DNA of 20,051 nt from Neolentinus lepideus HHB14362 ss-1 (GCA_001632425.1 KV425654.1:15195-35245), one strand, 5' to 3'; shown: positions 1-10,547, numbered from the stretch's first letter. Notes: generated by a model from the sequence alone, not told the origin. Program-made: numbers and translations.

Positions 1-1386
1 GGATTTTTTTAACAAGTTTCTAGACATACTCTCATGTCCTAATGAGCACAACAGGCTCATACATTAAAGCACAGGACCTCTGCAGGCTGAAAGGTGTAGA
101 AATGGGGCACCCTCACACAGCAATTGTTTCTAGTAGGATTTTTCCTGTTCTTTCATTCTCAGAATTTTCTTTGATATAATAAAAAAATTTGTACAAATTT
201 CTATGCATGTACAGGCACTGTGGAGGCCGCTACAGATTTTTCTATTTGGGAGGCCGTTTTGCATGCAAAAAGCCGCACCGTGCCTTACATTCCAAAAACA
301 GCAGTAATATTATCCAATATCTGAAAATTGCATTATATGATTCTCGCTGTTGTGTGCCGAGTGGCGCATGTGGCATATTGTGACAAGATTCTCATAAGAA
401 ATAAAATCATATGGTTTGCATGGTGGACTCCAAATATGAGAACACTGCGAAATTCTTAAAAATTTCATAAGTGGGAATTCTCATATGAATTTTGTATGAG
501 ACCTGTCTGGCTGTGTAATGTGTCAAGCCATGAAAATGAAGCAGGGAGTAATGACAGACTGCTTGCCGCGGTCATGTGTGAGACACATCAAATATGTGTC
601 ATGCAGAGTCACAGACATGTCTCACTCATGGAACGCAGCTGCCAGTCTGCTAGTCGCGGTCAATACTATGCTATATGCACACTATAACTCCATAATCAGA
701 CTTTAATCTTTGTCTCTAGTGTACTAAACTAATATTTATCACAGTGGCTGCTACTCTACTAGCCAAACATGGGCGTGAACAAATGGAGTCTGAAGAAAGC
801 CAGCCTCCATCATCATTCCAGTGCACAGGCTAGGGTATTGGCGAGGGCCCACCTTGTCCAAGCAAAAGGGGAGGAGTACACTATTCCCTGGACAGGTAGC
901 AAATTGTGCACTCCACCAAATATCCACAACAGGGCTAAACTATTCTGTCACCCGAGCAACAAGCAGATGATGTTTATGAGGCAGATTCAGATGGCTGGGA
1001 GGAGTAAATTATATCATGTTTATTGCAATGAAGCCAAATGGGATAGGCTTTATGAGATAAAACACTTCTGACAGTGTGAGGATAAGTGCACGGGACTGAA
1101 TTAGCATGGAGTCGCAAAGCGGAGGGGGACAATGCGCTGTACGAAGGTACGACTAAAGTGGGACACATTTTCAGCCACAATTCTTATGTAAGCAGACTTC
1201 ACGTGACACGTGGGCTTTGCTGGTCCCCACTACCTATACGCGTGAGTATCTCATGTGAACAACTCACTTAAGTATGCTACGCAGTCATCCTGACTATTGT
1301 TGTTGTTGTGAGTGCTTGTTTGCTCTATCGCAGTATCGATATCATGTTTTGCACCTTCCTTGTCCAGGAACGCCTGTTGTGAATAT
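1..1386. other. Region with no recognisable gene
   Basis: I found no conserved protein motif, splice pattern or RNA gene here. The open frames present are 60-100 codons, have no family-like composition and overlap each other on both strands. The stretch is rather AT-rich with runs of A/T near 1-200 and 400-500. It lies just beyond the decayed 3' end of the ABC transporter relic and may contain further degraded sequence that I cannot identify. Confidence 0.5.
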
Positions 1387-1439
1387 CTAATGGAAACAAT
1401 GGATGGCCTTGGGTGTCGAAACAGTAGCATTTTGTTCTA

Positions 1440-4285
1440 CATCGATAGTGAACTGGTTCAACCAGAGGTCTTCTAATAAATATTCTCCATCCTCATATTT
1501 ACTATGCACTGTACAATAGCTATTGAAATCTATGCATTCATCGCTAGTGCCAGGCAATTTTTGACTCGTATGGAGTTGGGGACTGGTGCTTGCGCTGCTA
1601 CAATTCAATATCAGTAGAAGCTGCTGATGTTGCATCCTCTGCGACAGCTCGCAATGGTCATGACAGCTCACAGGAACCTCTTTTAGACATCTGTGTTGTT
1701 TCAGATATCATCTGCACATGGTACCATAGAGCACATCTAAGCACTCTTCATCCATGTGTTCATCTGCAATAATATGAGCAAGAAGTGTCACACAGCCGCA
1801 GAGCATCGGCCTTACTGAAGGGATCCAGATTGTCCCACAACGTTCTGGAGAATAAGATGGCATCCTGAGGAATGAAGGTCTGAATAGTTGTATTGATGTT
1901 AGTATTGACCGGCTTGATTGAAGCACTTGCTCATGATGCAAGACCTCAAATCATGCATGGCAATAGTCGATATATCAATACCATCAATCATGATACATCC
2001 AGTTGTTGGATCAACCTTGATAATGTTCAGCACAAACATGGGACCTTTTCAACATCTACTCACAAATCGCAGAATGCTCATGGCCAATGTGGACTTCCCG
2101 CTACTGGTACGACCCAATAGCCCAATGCACTCTCCAGATTGCAGCTGGAAAGAAATGCCATACAACACAGGTGGTAGGTCTGGCGCATACTTGATGACCA
2201 AGTCTTCTACTGACATCAATGCATACTGGTTCGAGCTGGAAGGCCAATATGCAGGTGGCCTGTTGGATTCAAGAAGTGCGGGAGGCTCTTGAGGTAAATT
2301 GAGGTATTCCACAACACGTTCCACAGAACTTATGAACATGAACCAATATTCCCTATGGAGGGGGTGACGACTTACTTTAGATCAAGCTCCAGTGAAGTCC
2401 AGGTGTGACATGCCCAATAGATGCTCCCAGTAAAATTCATAGCAGAGGTTATACAGATACCTGCAATACCAGCAGACACTAGTCCCAACAGGGAGAATAG
2501 TGTCGTGACTAAGACAGCGCCTGCACTGAGGATCTCAAAGTTAAGCAGGAGCCACCTATTCATCATCCAGATCATATAGCTCATCTAGTGTATTTCAGGA
2601 CATGACTCCAGAAAGCCAGAGTAAAACGTATGATAGACTGACCTTGATATTGAAATCGATCTTGCTGTGCAACTCATCCAGAAACTGCTGTTCAGTGGAG
2701 AAAGCTCTCATAGTCACTATTCCATCCAACAATTCACCAAAACCTGAAAAGATGGGAGATAGACTGTTAGACTCCATCTGACGGAGATCATGTCCAATAT
2801 GCAGGTATCTAACTATGAGGAAATGGTACACTAGCCCTAGAGCGAAAGCAGGAATGAGGAAAAGGGGGAAGATAACACTATTGATTAGATCATATTAGTG
2901 GAGGTTGAGCTATGCACAAGAAGTAGGTTTAGCTCACAAAACAGTTATAGCTGATGCAAAGACGCTGGCTAATGAAGTGTTAACATCTTGGAGAGTGTAT
3001 GAGATTGCAGAATCCACTGTTGCAATGTCCTAGTGTAAACCCATAAACCATTGAGCATATAGGATGTTATGGCTGGCAGCACCTTGCTGAAGTGATTAAG
3101 CATTTGACCTGGACATAGCATATTTGATCCGTAGTCAGGTGGACTGTCACAAAACTATCACTGAAAATTACCTTGAGGGGTAATATCATGCCAACACATT
3201 GTGTCCCACACTACAGTTACCAATAATCAGCGGAATAATAGTTGCAGCGCATGTAGTGCACCAGTGAACATTGATGACAACAGCAGCTAGACCTATGCCT
3301 GCATACACTGCAAAGTATGTGCAGATGGGGTCTGTGGGGCGAAAACTGTTAGGGCACAATGTGTGGAGAGCTGGTTATCCATCACAGTTTGACGCTTGCT
3401 CGATGTGAATGATATGTGCATGAATGGTGTTGAGGGTGACCTTACTTCATTGGTACCATAAGCTTCAACCCAAATCTCCCAGACCCGGATTAATGTAGAT
3501 GTAACAAGAGCACAATTACAATACTTCCTTTGATCCAGACTTTTTCAATCACTTTCACGAGCTATGGACAGCTATATCAGCAATAGTATCCCAGTAATAT
3601 TTAGTACGCACCTCCATGAAGAGAATGAGAACGACTAATATGGCCCAAGTCCAGTACGATCTGCGAATATTCAGCCAGAGCAGGGGGAGTGAGTTGTAGA
3701 GTACACACGAAGCCTTTAAGTAAGTATTGTAAATGGACCACTTCACTCCACCAGTCTCTCTGTGCTCATCTTCAACCAATTTCCTTGGCCGCCTCTTTTC
3801 CCCTGTTTTGACAGCTAGATCCCTCGAACCATCTGATCCCTTGACTTCTGCAGCCAAGTCCTCCTCTGTCTTCTCTTTCTCAGCTTCAGCTTCCTCGGTA
3901 TCTTGTAATGTGAGTGAGCTACTAGTGAGGTCATGCAACAGGCCACATTCATGAAGTTCCTCGACCATGCCTTGCACATTGATTCAACCGTCTATCATGC
4001 AGATTAAGTAAGTGGCAGCTGGTAATACAAGTTGGGCATGGTGGGTGATGAGGACCTGAATTAGCAATCAGAGAGACATGAGTATGTCATGGCATTGGGA
4101 GAAGCGAGAGTACAAACCACAGTGCGATCAACAAGCAAAGGTCCCTTCAAAAGCTTCTCAAATAGATGTCTGGCTGTGTGACTGTCCTGCAGGACAACCA
4201 AATTATGGATCGATTGTGGTATATACAACTACACATACCACTGCACTGAGAGGATCATCTAATAGAACATACCTGGTTCGCGCAT
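1440..4285 (-). pseudogene. ABC transporter relic, part 4: NBD1 Walker B, linker, TMD2 and degenerate NBD2
   Basis: After E3 the relic continues with RTRYVLLDDPLSAV, an intron at 4187-4238, DSHTARHLFEKLLKGPLL, a second intron and LITHHAQLVLPAATYLICMI. An in-frame TGA at 3984-3986 replaces the Arg expected in DGRI. The linker (RRPRKLVEDEHRETGGVKWS) precedes TMD2, whose segments include SYWTWAILVVLILFMEV, YFAVYAGIGLAAVVINVHW and FGELLDGIVTMRAFSTEQQF. NBD2 shows GIGL-type Walker A as GLLGRTSSGKSTLAMSI, then IDGIDISTIAMHDLRS and FIPQDAILFSRTLWDNLDPF. Intron 1764-1815 splices this to NEHMDEECLDVLY. Beyond, ISETTQMSKRGS is readable in a shifted frame. The segment that should hold the NBD2 signature and Walker B is reduced to a remnant around 1500-1570, so NBD2 could not hydrolyse ATP. 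Confidence 0.88.
4282..4285. repeat. Target-site duplication of E3 (left copy GCAT; right copy GCGT at 5604-5607)
   Basis: Excising 4286-5603 plus one 4-bp copy restores the transporter reading: on the minus strand TAC GC joins G CGA ACC AGG, giving YARTR as expected for the family. The two copies differ by one transition at the CpG. Confidence 0.7.
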
Positions 4286-5603
4286 TGATATGCACAGACA
4301 CACGACGAGACCCGCAAAAATGAGACCTAAAGCTAGACACAACCACAAAGCAAACACCAATCCCTTGGTGTCAGATGGCTGTGAGGCCTGGGGTAATGAA
4401 GGGTAATAATAGTTCGGGGGAGAGAGGGTGTAGGTGAGATGTATAGTTGGGGCTAAAGGGAGTTTGGTGCCAAGTCACTACTCGGCTGCAGTCTGAGGAT
4501 GGAGAGCAATGCTATGTGCTATATAGCGCTATGTGCACGGCGCTGTGTAGGCACTATATGATACTCCTCCTGCTCGGTGCTGTATGGTCTTCAGTGTTCT
4601 GTAGGGGAGTGCTACTTGGGGCCACTATCTCTGACTCGGACGTATATAGACTCTGGTTAATATGACACTACAGCACACGAGACTGCCTAAGAGGAAGGGA
4701 CTTGTATGAGATTGCTTACAATCAGTGACGCTATGCTGGTGTGCTCTGTCACTATCTCTGGGTGAAGTCAGAGGTACGCAAGAGTACCTAAACACGAATC
4801 GCAAGGCAGACTTAGAAGAAAAAAACTCTGACACGAGACTGAAATCTGAAGAGTATGGTGAAGATAACTTGTTTTACAAAACTGTAGAGTAATGTCTTAA
4901 ATACAAGAGAGCGACTGCTATGTGTCCAATCCTATCTACCTACTACCATGAGTCGTGCCTCTACTCAGCCTCACATCCATATGACTTGTACTGCCTTGCT
5001 CCTAATCCACATGCAATCCTCGACCAGTACCCCTCGCGACCAACTCTAGTATGTGCGCTGCTCTGCGGACAGGAGCCAGTTGGGTGTGTCTTGACTTTGC
5101 ATTAGAGTGCACCTCCTTGATGATCTGGTGGCGGGCTATGCTGCTGATGCTAGCGCAATCCTGCCAAAAGAGGGATAAAGGGTGGGGCTGCTATGTGGTG
5201 CAGTGGTGTCGTGATAGCCATAGTCACGCCATGTGTCGATGTGCACTGCACACATAAGGAAAGTCGCACCAATAGAACTAGCACTGATCTGATGCAACAG
5301 CAGGCTGTACGCCATATGGAAAGGCACCCTGAGACATCACCTCAGTTCAGACTGCAGTAACAATGTCGGGCGATGCATGCTGAAATGCCAATGACTCAAC
5401 TGAATGATGTTTGGCTGACTGGGCTACTGAGGAGCCGTCCTAAGTGCACTGAGGAGCTGAGAGCCTTGCCACTGGGGTGTAGGGTCACTAGTGCGCAGAG
5501 TACCAACAGTGCACTATTGAGTCACTAAGTCGCTGTTCCCACGAAGTGCACGGAATCACCCTAAATCACATTTTCTGGGGTCAGAAGCCAATGGGGCCTA
5601 TCA
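4286..5603 (-). mobile_element. E3: 1.32-kb insertion, solo-LTR-like, subfamily B
   Basis: In minus orientation the element starts TGATAGGCCCC and ends TGTGCATATCA, so it opens with TG and closes with CA. It splits the ABC codons for VYA and RTRYVLL. It is flanked on the plus strand by GCAT (4282-4285) and GCGT (5604-5607), a 4-bp target duplication with one CpG transition. No protein-coding capacity is evident. A TATA-like CTTAAATA lies near the middle. Its last ~150 bp has a CTCTCCCCCGAACT-like pyrimidine block and a GTTTGCTTTGTGGTTGTG tail that resemble, but do not match, the ends of E1 and E2. I favour a solo LTR of a long-LTR retrotransposon; a terminal-inverted-repeat element is the alternative. 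Confidence 0.72.
4896..4903 (-). promoter_or_regulatory. TATA-like box inside E3
   Basis: On the minus strand the sequence reads TATTTAAG in a locally AT-rich pocket, about 700 bp into the 1.32-kb element. This position would suit the U3/R boundary of an LTR. It is a motif match only, without other support. Confidence 0.3.
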
Positions 5604-5909
5604 GCGTATACCACACGAGCAGGAGCAACACTGAGCCGCATTGTCAGCTGTGTTCATGCTATACATATTACCATTCTTACCGGGCCTTCTGCCCACCGGA
5701 CAATCTGATGCCTTTGGCCCCAATTTCTGTAGAGTCTCCATCTTCTAAGATTGACATCTTCATATCTTTTTTCATCGTACGGATAGCTGAAGAGGATATT
5801 ATCTCTAATGGACTGTTGACACAGCCACGGTGATTGTGCTGCATATGAGATCGTGTGCATGAGACCATTGGAGTCGATTTGGGAAGGATCTTTGAACATT
5901 ACAACTTGT
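5604..5909 (-). pseudogene. ABC transporter relic, part 3: NBD1 Q-loop to signature
   Basis: This 306-bp island of host gene is wedged between E1 and E3. It reads [28 protein letters not shown] (Q-loop), [20 protein letters not shown] and then, in a different frame, [20 protein letters not shown] and QKAR (ABC signature LSGGQ). The frame change near 5750 goes with loss of roughly ten residues normally found between RY(E/D)xV and the LEDGD block. A canonical intron at 5631-5680 (GTAAGA..GCTCAG, 50 bp) separates QKAR from a 27-nt piece, RVAPARVVYA. That piece ends at the E3 boundary. Confidence 0.88.
5906..5909. repeat. Target-site duplication of E1 (left copy TTGT; right copy TCGT at 7290-7293)
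   Basis: The two copies differ by one C-to-T change at the CpG. Removing E1 and one copy joins CGA to GTT GTA ATG on the minus strand, giving RVVM. This matches the family's usual GRxxM better than the QVVM now present. The assignment assumes that the first bases of E1 were lost. Confidence 0.55.
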
Positions 5910-7289
5910 CCTGAAAGCCTCTGAAAACACATTTTTGGTGTTTCTAACGACTTCTCAGAGCACTCCACCACTTCCATTCACCTCCAACACATCTCCATGC
6001 TCCGGCATACTTCATATCTGAGCTCCGAGCCACATGCCTGCTACAACTGATGCACTTGGACATTGTGCCGAGTTTCAGTACTTCACCACCACATCCTCGG
6101 AGATCCTCAGAGCCTTTACTGTATGCTGAGATGACCAAGCAACCCCTACACACCTCAAGAGCAGCACTGACATTATCGGCAGACCTCCTACATGCTTCAG
6201 AACATCACCATGAGGACGTTGCAAGGCTAGTCAGCATTCAGGACCTTCAGAACCCCCCGACGTCAGCAATTTCACCACACTTGGTGCTCTCAGCACCTCT
6301 ATCCTGAGCTTATCCATGCCGAGTTGACTGTATCCAGTCTCCCTTATGCACTTGCGATGATCTTATCCTCCGTTCGACCATGTGGCACCTCTGAGCTGAT
6401 TGGACACACTGAGTTCAGGTGCTGCGGACCCTCCTTGCTGCTCCAATGCCATCATGGACCTTTGTCGACTATCCTTATGATGTTCAAGATGCGAGTCAGC
6501 TCATACAAGTCATTTGTGGGCGCCGACACTTTGGATGGAGCAATTTTGGAAGGTTTTCCTTTGGACTGGTTGTTTCTAAGGAGCCGAGTGTATTTCGGAA
6601 TGATAGTGGTACTCGGTTAGGCATATGGCATGCTGTGGCGGTATGTTTTTGGATGTATATTCTCATTTGTTGCATATGGCATGATTTGATAGACAAAGGA
6701 GCTTCGGACTTAGTAGATTTTGGACGTTTGGGTTACTTAGTACTTTAGGCACCCTGTATTCTCAGACCCCCAACAGATCATTCCAGAGCACCATATGGGT
6801 CACCATCGAATTTAGTTCACCTTTCACATCTCAAAGTCTCGCTGCATTCAAAATTGTGTTCTAGTCAGCCTCGGCATGAGGTCTTGCATTTGTGTTGCAT
6901 CTTATCATCTCCATTGCATTTTTACTGTGTTTTACTGCATCCGTGTTGCATTCTATTGTGTCCTAGAGTCCTCCAGCATGGAGGAACCTTCTGAGCTATT
7001 GTCTTTCACCCTTCCAAGTCCTTCTGATGGACAGCTGGTCTTGCCCAGTACCGAATACCCTCCGAGAAGCACCGAGAAGTGTAGTTTCGGAGTTTTAGAG
7101 AGTTAGGAGTTGCATAGAGCATCTGGGTCGACTCACAGGAGATATACAGTGCCTTCCATTGTGTTGTTTTTCATCCCTCACCTCCCCCGAGCTTTACCTG
7201 TCTACCCTTCTACTGCCGACACTATTAGATGGAGTTCCCTCTGCATTTTCTAGGTGTTTTTGGTGGTTGTTGTGTGTCTTAGCCTGTCA
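5910..7289 (+). mobile_element. E1: 1.38-kb insertion, solo-LTR-like, subfamily A
   Basis: E1 sits inside NBD1 between Walker A and the Q-loop strand. It ends TAGCCTGTCA at 7289; its 5' end (CCTGAAAGCCTCTGAAAA) appears to have lost the first few bases relative to E2, which starts TGATAGGCCT. It is collinear with E2 along its whole length: shared blocks include AGCCTCTGAAAA near the start, TTCGGAATGA, ACTTAGTACTTTAGGC (6735-6750), CCTCCAGCATGGAGG (6970-6984) and CTATTAGATGGAGTTCCCTC near the end. Short open frames occur but none carries a motif I trust. Flanks are TTGT (5906-5909) and TCGT (7290-7293). A solo LTR is favoured; transposon class is not proven. Confidence 0.75.
6970..6984. repeat. 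Conserved hairpin in E1
   Basis: The 15-mer CCTCCAGCATGGAGG forms a perfect 6-bp stem with a 3-nt loop. The identical 15-mer occurs in E2 at 9483-9497, in the same position relative to the element ends, although the surrounding sequence has diverged. Confidence 0.55.
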
Positions 7290-9166
7290 TCGTCAGTCTC
7301 ACATCGGTATAACTCATGGGGAGGGCAGTCTTTCCACTGGCAGTTGGTCTGGTAACAAGACTGAGCTCCCCTTCTGGGAACATGATATTGATGTGCTTGA
7401 GCTCAAACTGGCAGTCACTAGCTTCACTAACGGAGTCTGGTGTTGGAGCCTCTTCTGCAGCAGGGCCATTTCCATTGACAATCATATCTTTTGTCCTCTC
7501 CTTACCCTTATCCTTGGTCTTCTCTGGCTGTTCAATCTTGCTCCATTTGAAGACACCATCTACAATTCCAAAGCCTTCTCCCATGTCCACGGAAGATGCA
7601 CGAGCAGACCTCTTCAGTGATGAAACCTGATCACTACTTTGTCTTCACTCAGGTAAGTCTTGATACAATTGAAAGACACCCTAGTCTGAGAATATCAAGA
7701 ATGAATCAACAACCGTGCCTGACAATCCAAGCATGCTCACCTGAAGGGTATTTGTGACTGAATTAGGGATCATGTTTAATGGTTGTCTGTGAACAGTTAG
7801 TAAGGCCCTCAGCATAGTGAGAAATAGGAGTGACCTTATCATACTGAATAGTGACAGAGACTGAACAGCAACATCAATCACATTTCCCTCCATGGCCAGA
7901 GATTATTGTATCACTGACTGTAAATGCAACAGAGACAGTCAGCTCGTTCCTGAGCTTGACAGACATGAAGAATGATATTAGAGGTACCAGGATTGGAATA
8001 CTTGAGTGAGGCAAGGAGAACAAGATTGAGTTAATCCACGCTATTGAAAGGTCACACCCGTCAGCAGAGCTGTCTCAAGATGGAGTGCAAGATCAATCCT
8101 GCCAATATTGATACAGACCTTTGACCAACCACTGTGTTTCCTTCTGCCTAGCATCCATAGCTCAATCTATCCATTTGTACTCCCACACGAGAAATTTGAT
8201 AAGTTTGATAGCTCCAATGAGCTCAGTCAAGATGCTCGCTCTCTTGTCCTGGGCACCCGACAAACCTTGCTGTATCCAGATTGTTTGCTGCCAGAAAAAT
8301 ATTGTTCATGGGCCAGCCTAGTAATAATACAGCAAAACCTGCAAAGATGGAGATGCCAAGTAGCCTGAAAGTATCAGCATGATTAAAGAAAACCATAATA
8401 TATCCTTACTGATATAAGAAGATGCCAGCAATAATGATCTTGAATGGTGCTGTGAAATGGTGCAGTTCGATCCCCATCAATTATTGTTACCATATTGTGC
8501 ACCTCTGTAAATGAGATAGATTATGGAAATGTACATAGCAACCTTTCTCGATATCTTATTATCACTGAGACAGAAGGTCGATAATTTGAACTTACTGAGC
8601 CAGTGTCATTGGCCATTAAGTTCATGATTTTGCCCGTGTCCACACCGGGCTCGGGTTCATCTTCATTGGCCTTATCTCTATCCTTCTTCTTGTCATCCTT
8701 TGACTTGCCTTTGGCTTCCCTTACCTCCTCAGCCTTCGGGCTATGAATGACTTGAGAGAAGTCTTTTGTCTTTAAGGCTTTGGCATAAATAGCCACCATA
8801 AGCTCACTCTCAACTCTTGACACAGCTCTTCACCCAAACCACAAGTGCTGCACGTCTGCTTCCACCTTAGCCACCTGAAACAAGAACACTAGCAATGCAT
8901 GGACATATGCCTGTCGGATACTCTCCTTCGACCCATCCTGGATCACATCAAGGATCCTCTTGAGAAAAAAAGGACTGAGATAATTGCAGATGACACTGAT
9001 ATATGTGCCAAAAAAGTCAACGAGAATATCCTTCGAGTTGGCTTTCCAAATTCACCAGACAAGGGAGCCCTGCAACGTGTTGAACTTGATGAATATCAGC
9101 TGTGACTGCATCATTGGACTGAGGTTCCACATGTCCCCGTCATTGAGCATTGTGTGCATGCCGCAG
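7290..9166 (-). pseudogene. ABC transporter relic, part 2: TMD1 and first part of NBD1
   Basis: The relic resumes directly after E2 with GMHTMLNDGDMWNLSPMMQS, the usual sequence after the TMD1 entry. It then reads KDILVDFFGTYISVICNYLS, PFFLKRILDVIQDG and ADVQHLWFG, followed by VESELMVAIYAKALKTKDFS and VDTGKIMNLMANDT. Two in-frame TGA stops occur where the family has Arg: 9052-9054 (LVW*IWKAN) and 8830-8832 (WFG*RAVSR). The NBD1 leader FKWSKIEQPEK and a long acidic/Lys linker lead to LSLVTRPTASGKTALPM. The Walker A glycine before P is Arg here. Just after it, the frame degenerates until the E1 junction at 7290. Confidence 0.88.
9163..9166. repeat. Target-site duplication of E2 (left copy GCAG; right copy GCGG at 10548-10551)
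   Basis: Removing E2 and one copy joins ATC AGC CGC to GGC ATG CAC on the minus strand (ISR-GMH), which is the continuous reading expected for this transporter family. The copies differ by one G-to-A change at the CpG. Confidence 0.75.
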
Positions 9167-10547
9167 TGACAGGCTACAACACACAACAACCACCAAAAAC
9201 ACCTAGAAAACACGGAGGGAACTCCATCTAATAGTGTCAGTAGTCGAAGGGCAGAAGGGTAAAGCTCGGGGGAGGTGAGGGAAGCAAAACAGAACACTAA
9301 ATGGCACCGTATATCTCTGGTGAGTAGACCCAGATGCTCTGTAACACTCCTAACTCTCTAACTCCCTTGCTGAACGTGTCTCGGTGCCGACTCAGCACTT
9401 CTCAGAGGGTTCTCGGAGCCGGGCTAGACCAGCTGTCCTTTTGGGGGACTCAGATGATAATCAGACAATACTTTGACAGGTTCCTCCATGCTGGAGGACC
9501 TCGAGGGCGTAATAAAACAGAACACCGGTGCAGAAGATGCAGGTAGAATGCAATGGAGACGATAAATGCAGATATAAATGCTAGACCTCTCACCAAGGTC
9601 TTCTTAGAATGCAATTCGGATGCAAGGAGGCTGTGAGATGTGAGCTGTGAGGTAAAATTCACTGCTGGAAATGAATATACAGGACGCCTAAAGTACTAAG
9701 TGACCTGAAGTCTAAGAAACTGCTAAGTCCAAGATAGCCTAATGCTCCATGCATCTACAATCAGAAAATACAACCAAAAATGTGCTGCTGAGTCTTGCTA
9801 AACTCCCAAGCCACTCGCCAATCGTCTGCCGCATACCGCTCTCATTCCGAAGCAATCTAGGTGGGTCAGGAACTGCCGCCTCAGGGAAGATCCTTCCCTC
9901 TTGAGCCCATACAGTGCCTTGGTGCAATTTGACAACTCATGCTTGATGATAATCGACTCAAACTTGATAAGGAGGGATGACTGAATGTTGCGATGACGCC
10001 GGACTGAGACAGGGGCCCTTGGCATCCTATCATAAAGCAGCCAATGAATGCTGAGGTATTGCAAGGTCAAACGGAAGGTAAGATCAGCTGGTATGCATCA
10101 GGAAGGCCAATATGAGTGACTCAGCGTATATCAGCGCTTGATAGATGCACCAAGTGCTGCCATTCATCACCGCAGGGTGAGTAGGCTGAGTTCTGGAGGG
10201 TCCAAGGATCGTCGTGTCATATGGAAGGGGCAGGGCATTGAGTAAGCATTGCCGATGCCATCGGTTCTGTCGTCCAAGCACATAAGCAACATTCGACATC
10301 CTCGGAGTATCCTGAGTCATCGAATAGAGTCCCCTGTATAGCACTGGCAGGCATGCGGCACGGCGAGGTGTCCAACACTCGGTGGTGACGTCAGTGTCCA
10401 GGGGTGCGCATCCTCAGGGATCACCGATGTATTGAGTCGTAGCTTGGTGAATGCTTGGAGATACGTCGGTGGTCTCAGCACTTTCCGCATTGTGTCAAAC
10501 ACGCTGAAAACACATTTTCAGAGGCTAGCGATGCTGGAGGCCTATCA
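9167..10547 (-). mobile_element. E2: 1.38-kb insertion, solo-LTR-like, subfamily A, inverted relative to E1
   Basis: On the minus strand it starts TGATAGGCCTCC and ends TAGCCTGTCA, giving 8-bp imperfect inverted ends TGAYAGGC. It is 1381 bp, nearly the same length as E1 (1380 bp), and collinear with it but in the opposite orientation. It separates LISR from GMHTMLND of the transporter without loss of host codons. Flanks are GCAG (9163-9166) and GCGG (10548-10551), a 4-bp duplication with a CpG transition. No intact reading frame is seen; the longest are under 100 codons. TG..CA ends and a 4-bp duplication fit a solo LTR. The length is long for a fungal LTR, so a non-autonomous TIR element remains possible. 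Confidence 0.78.
9483..9497. repeat. Conserved hairpin in E2
   Basis: CCTCCATGCTGGAGG, the reverse complement of the E1 hairpin, has a 6-bp stem and 3-nt loop. It is a short island of perfect identity inside a moderately diverged element pair. Confidence 0.55.

Noticed and set aside
769..1071. A 100-codon plus-strand open frame
   Set aside because: No domain, no splice context, ordinary composition and overlap with an opposite-strand frame; not distinguishable from chance.
6419..6748. A 109-codon frame in E1 with a WSNFGRFSFG stretch faintly like an RNase H strand
   Set aside because: It is not conserved in E2 and lacks recognisable catalytic acidic residues; too weak to annotate as coding.
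7159..7630. Plus-strand open frames of 104-153 codons
   Set aside because: They run from the end of E1 into the antisense of the NBD1 Walker A region, which is clearly coding on the minus strand.
9798..10070. KALYGLK in E2, similar to a motif of Copia reverse transcriptases
   Set aside because: The flanking residues do not follow the rest of the motif and the collinear part of E1 does not encode it, so it is probably chance.
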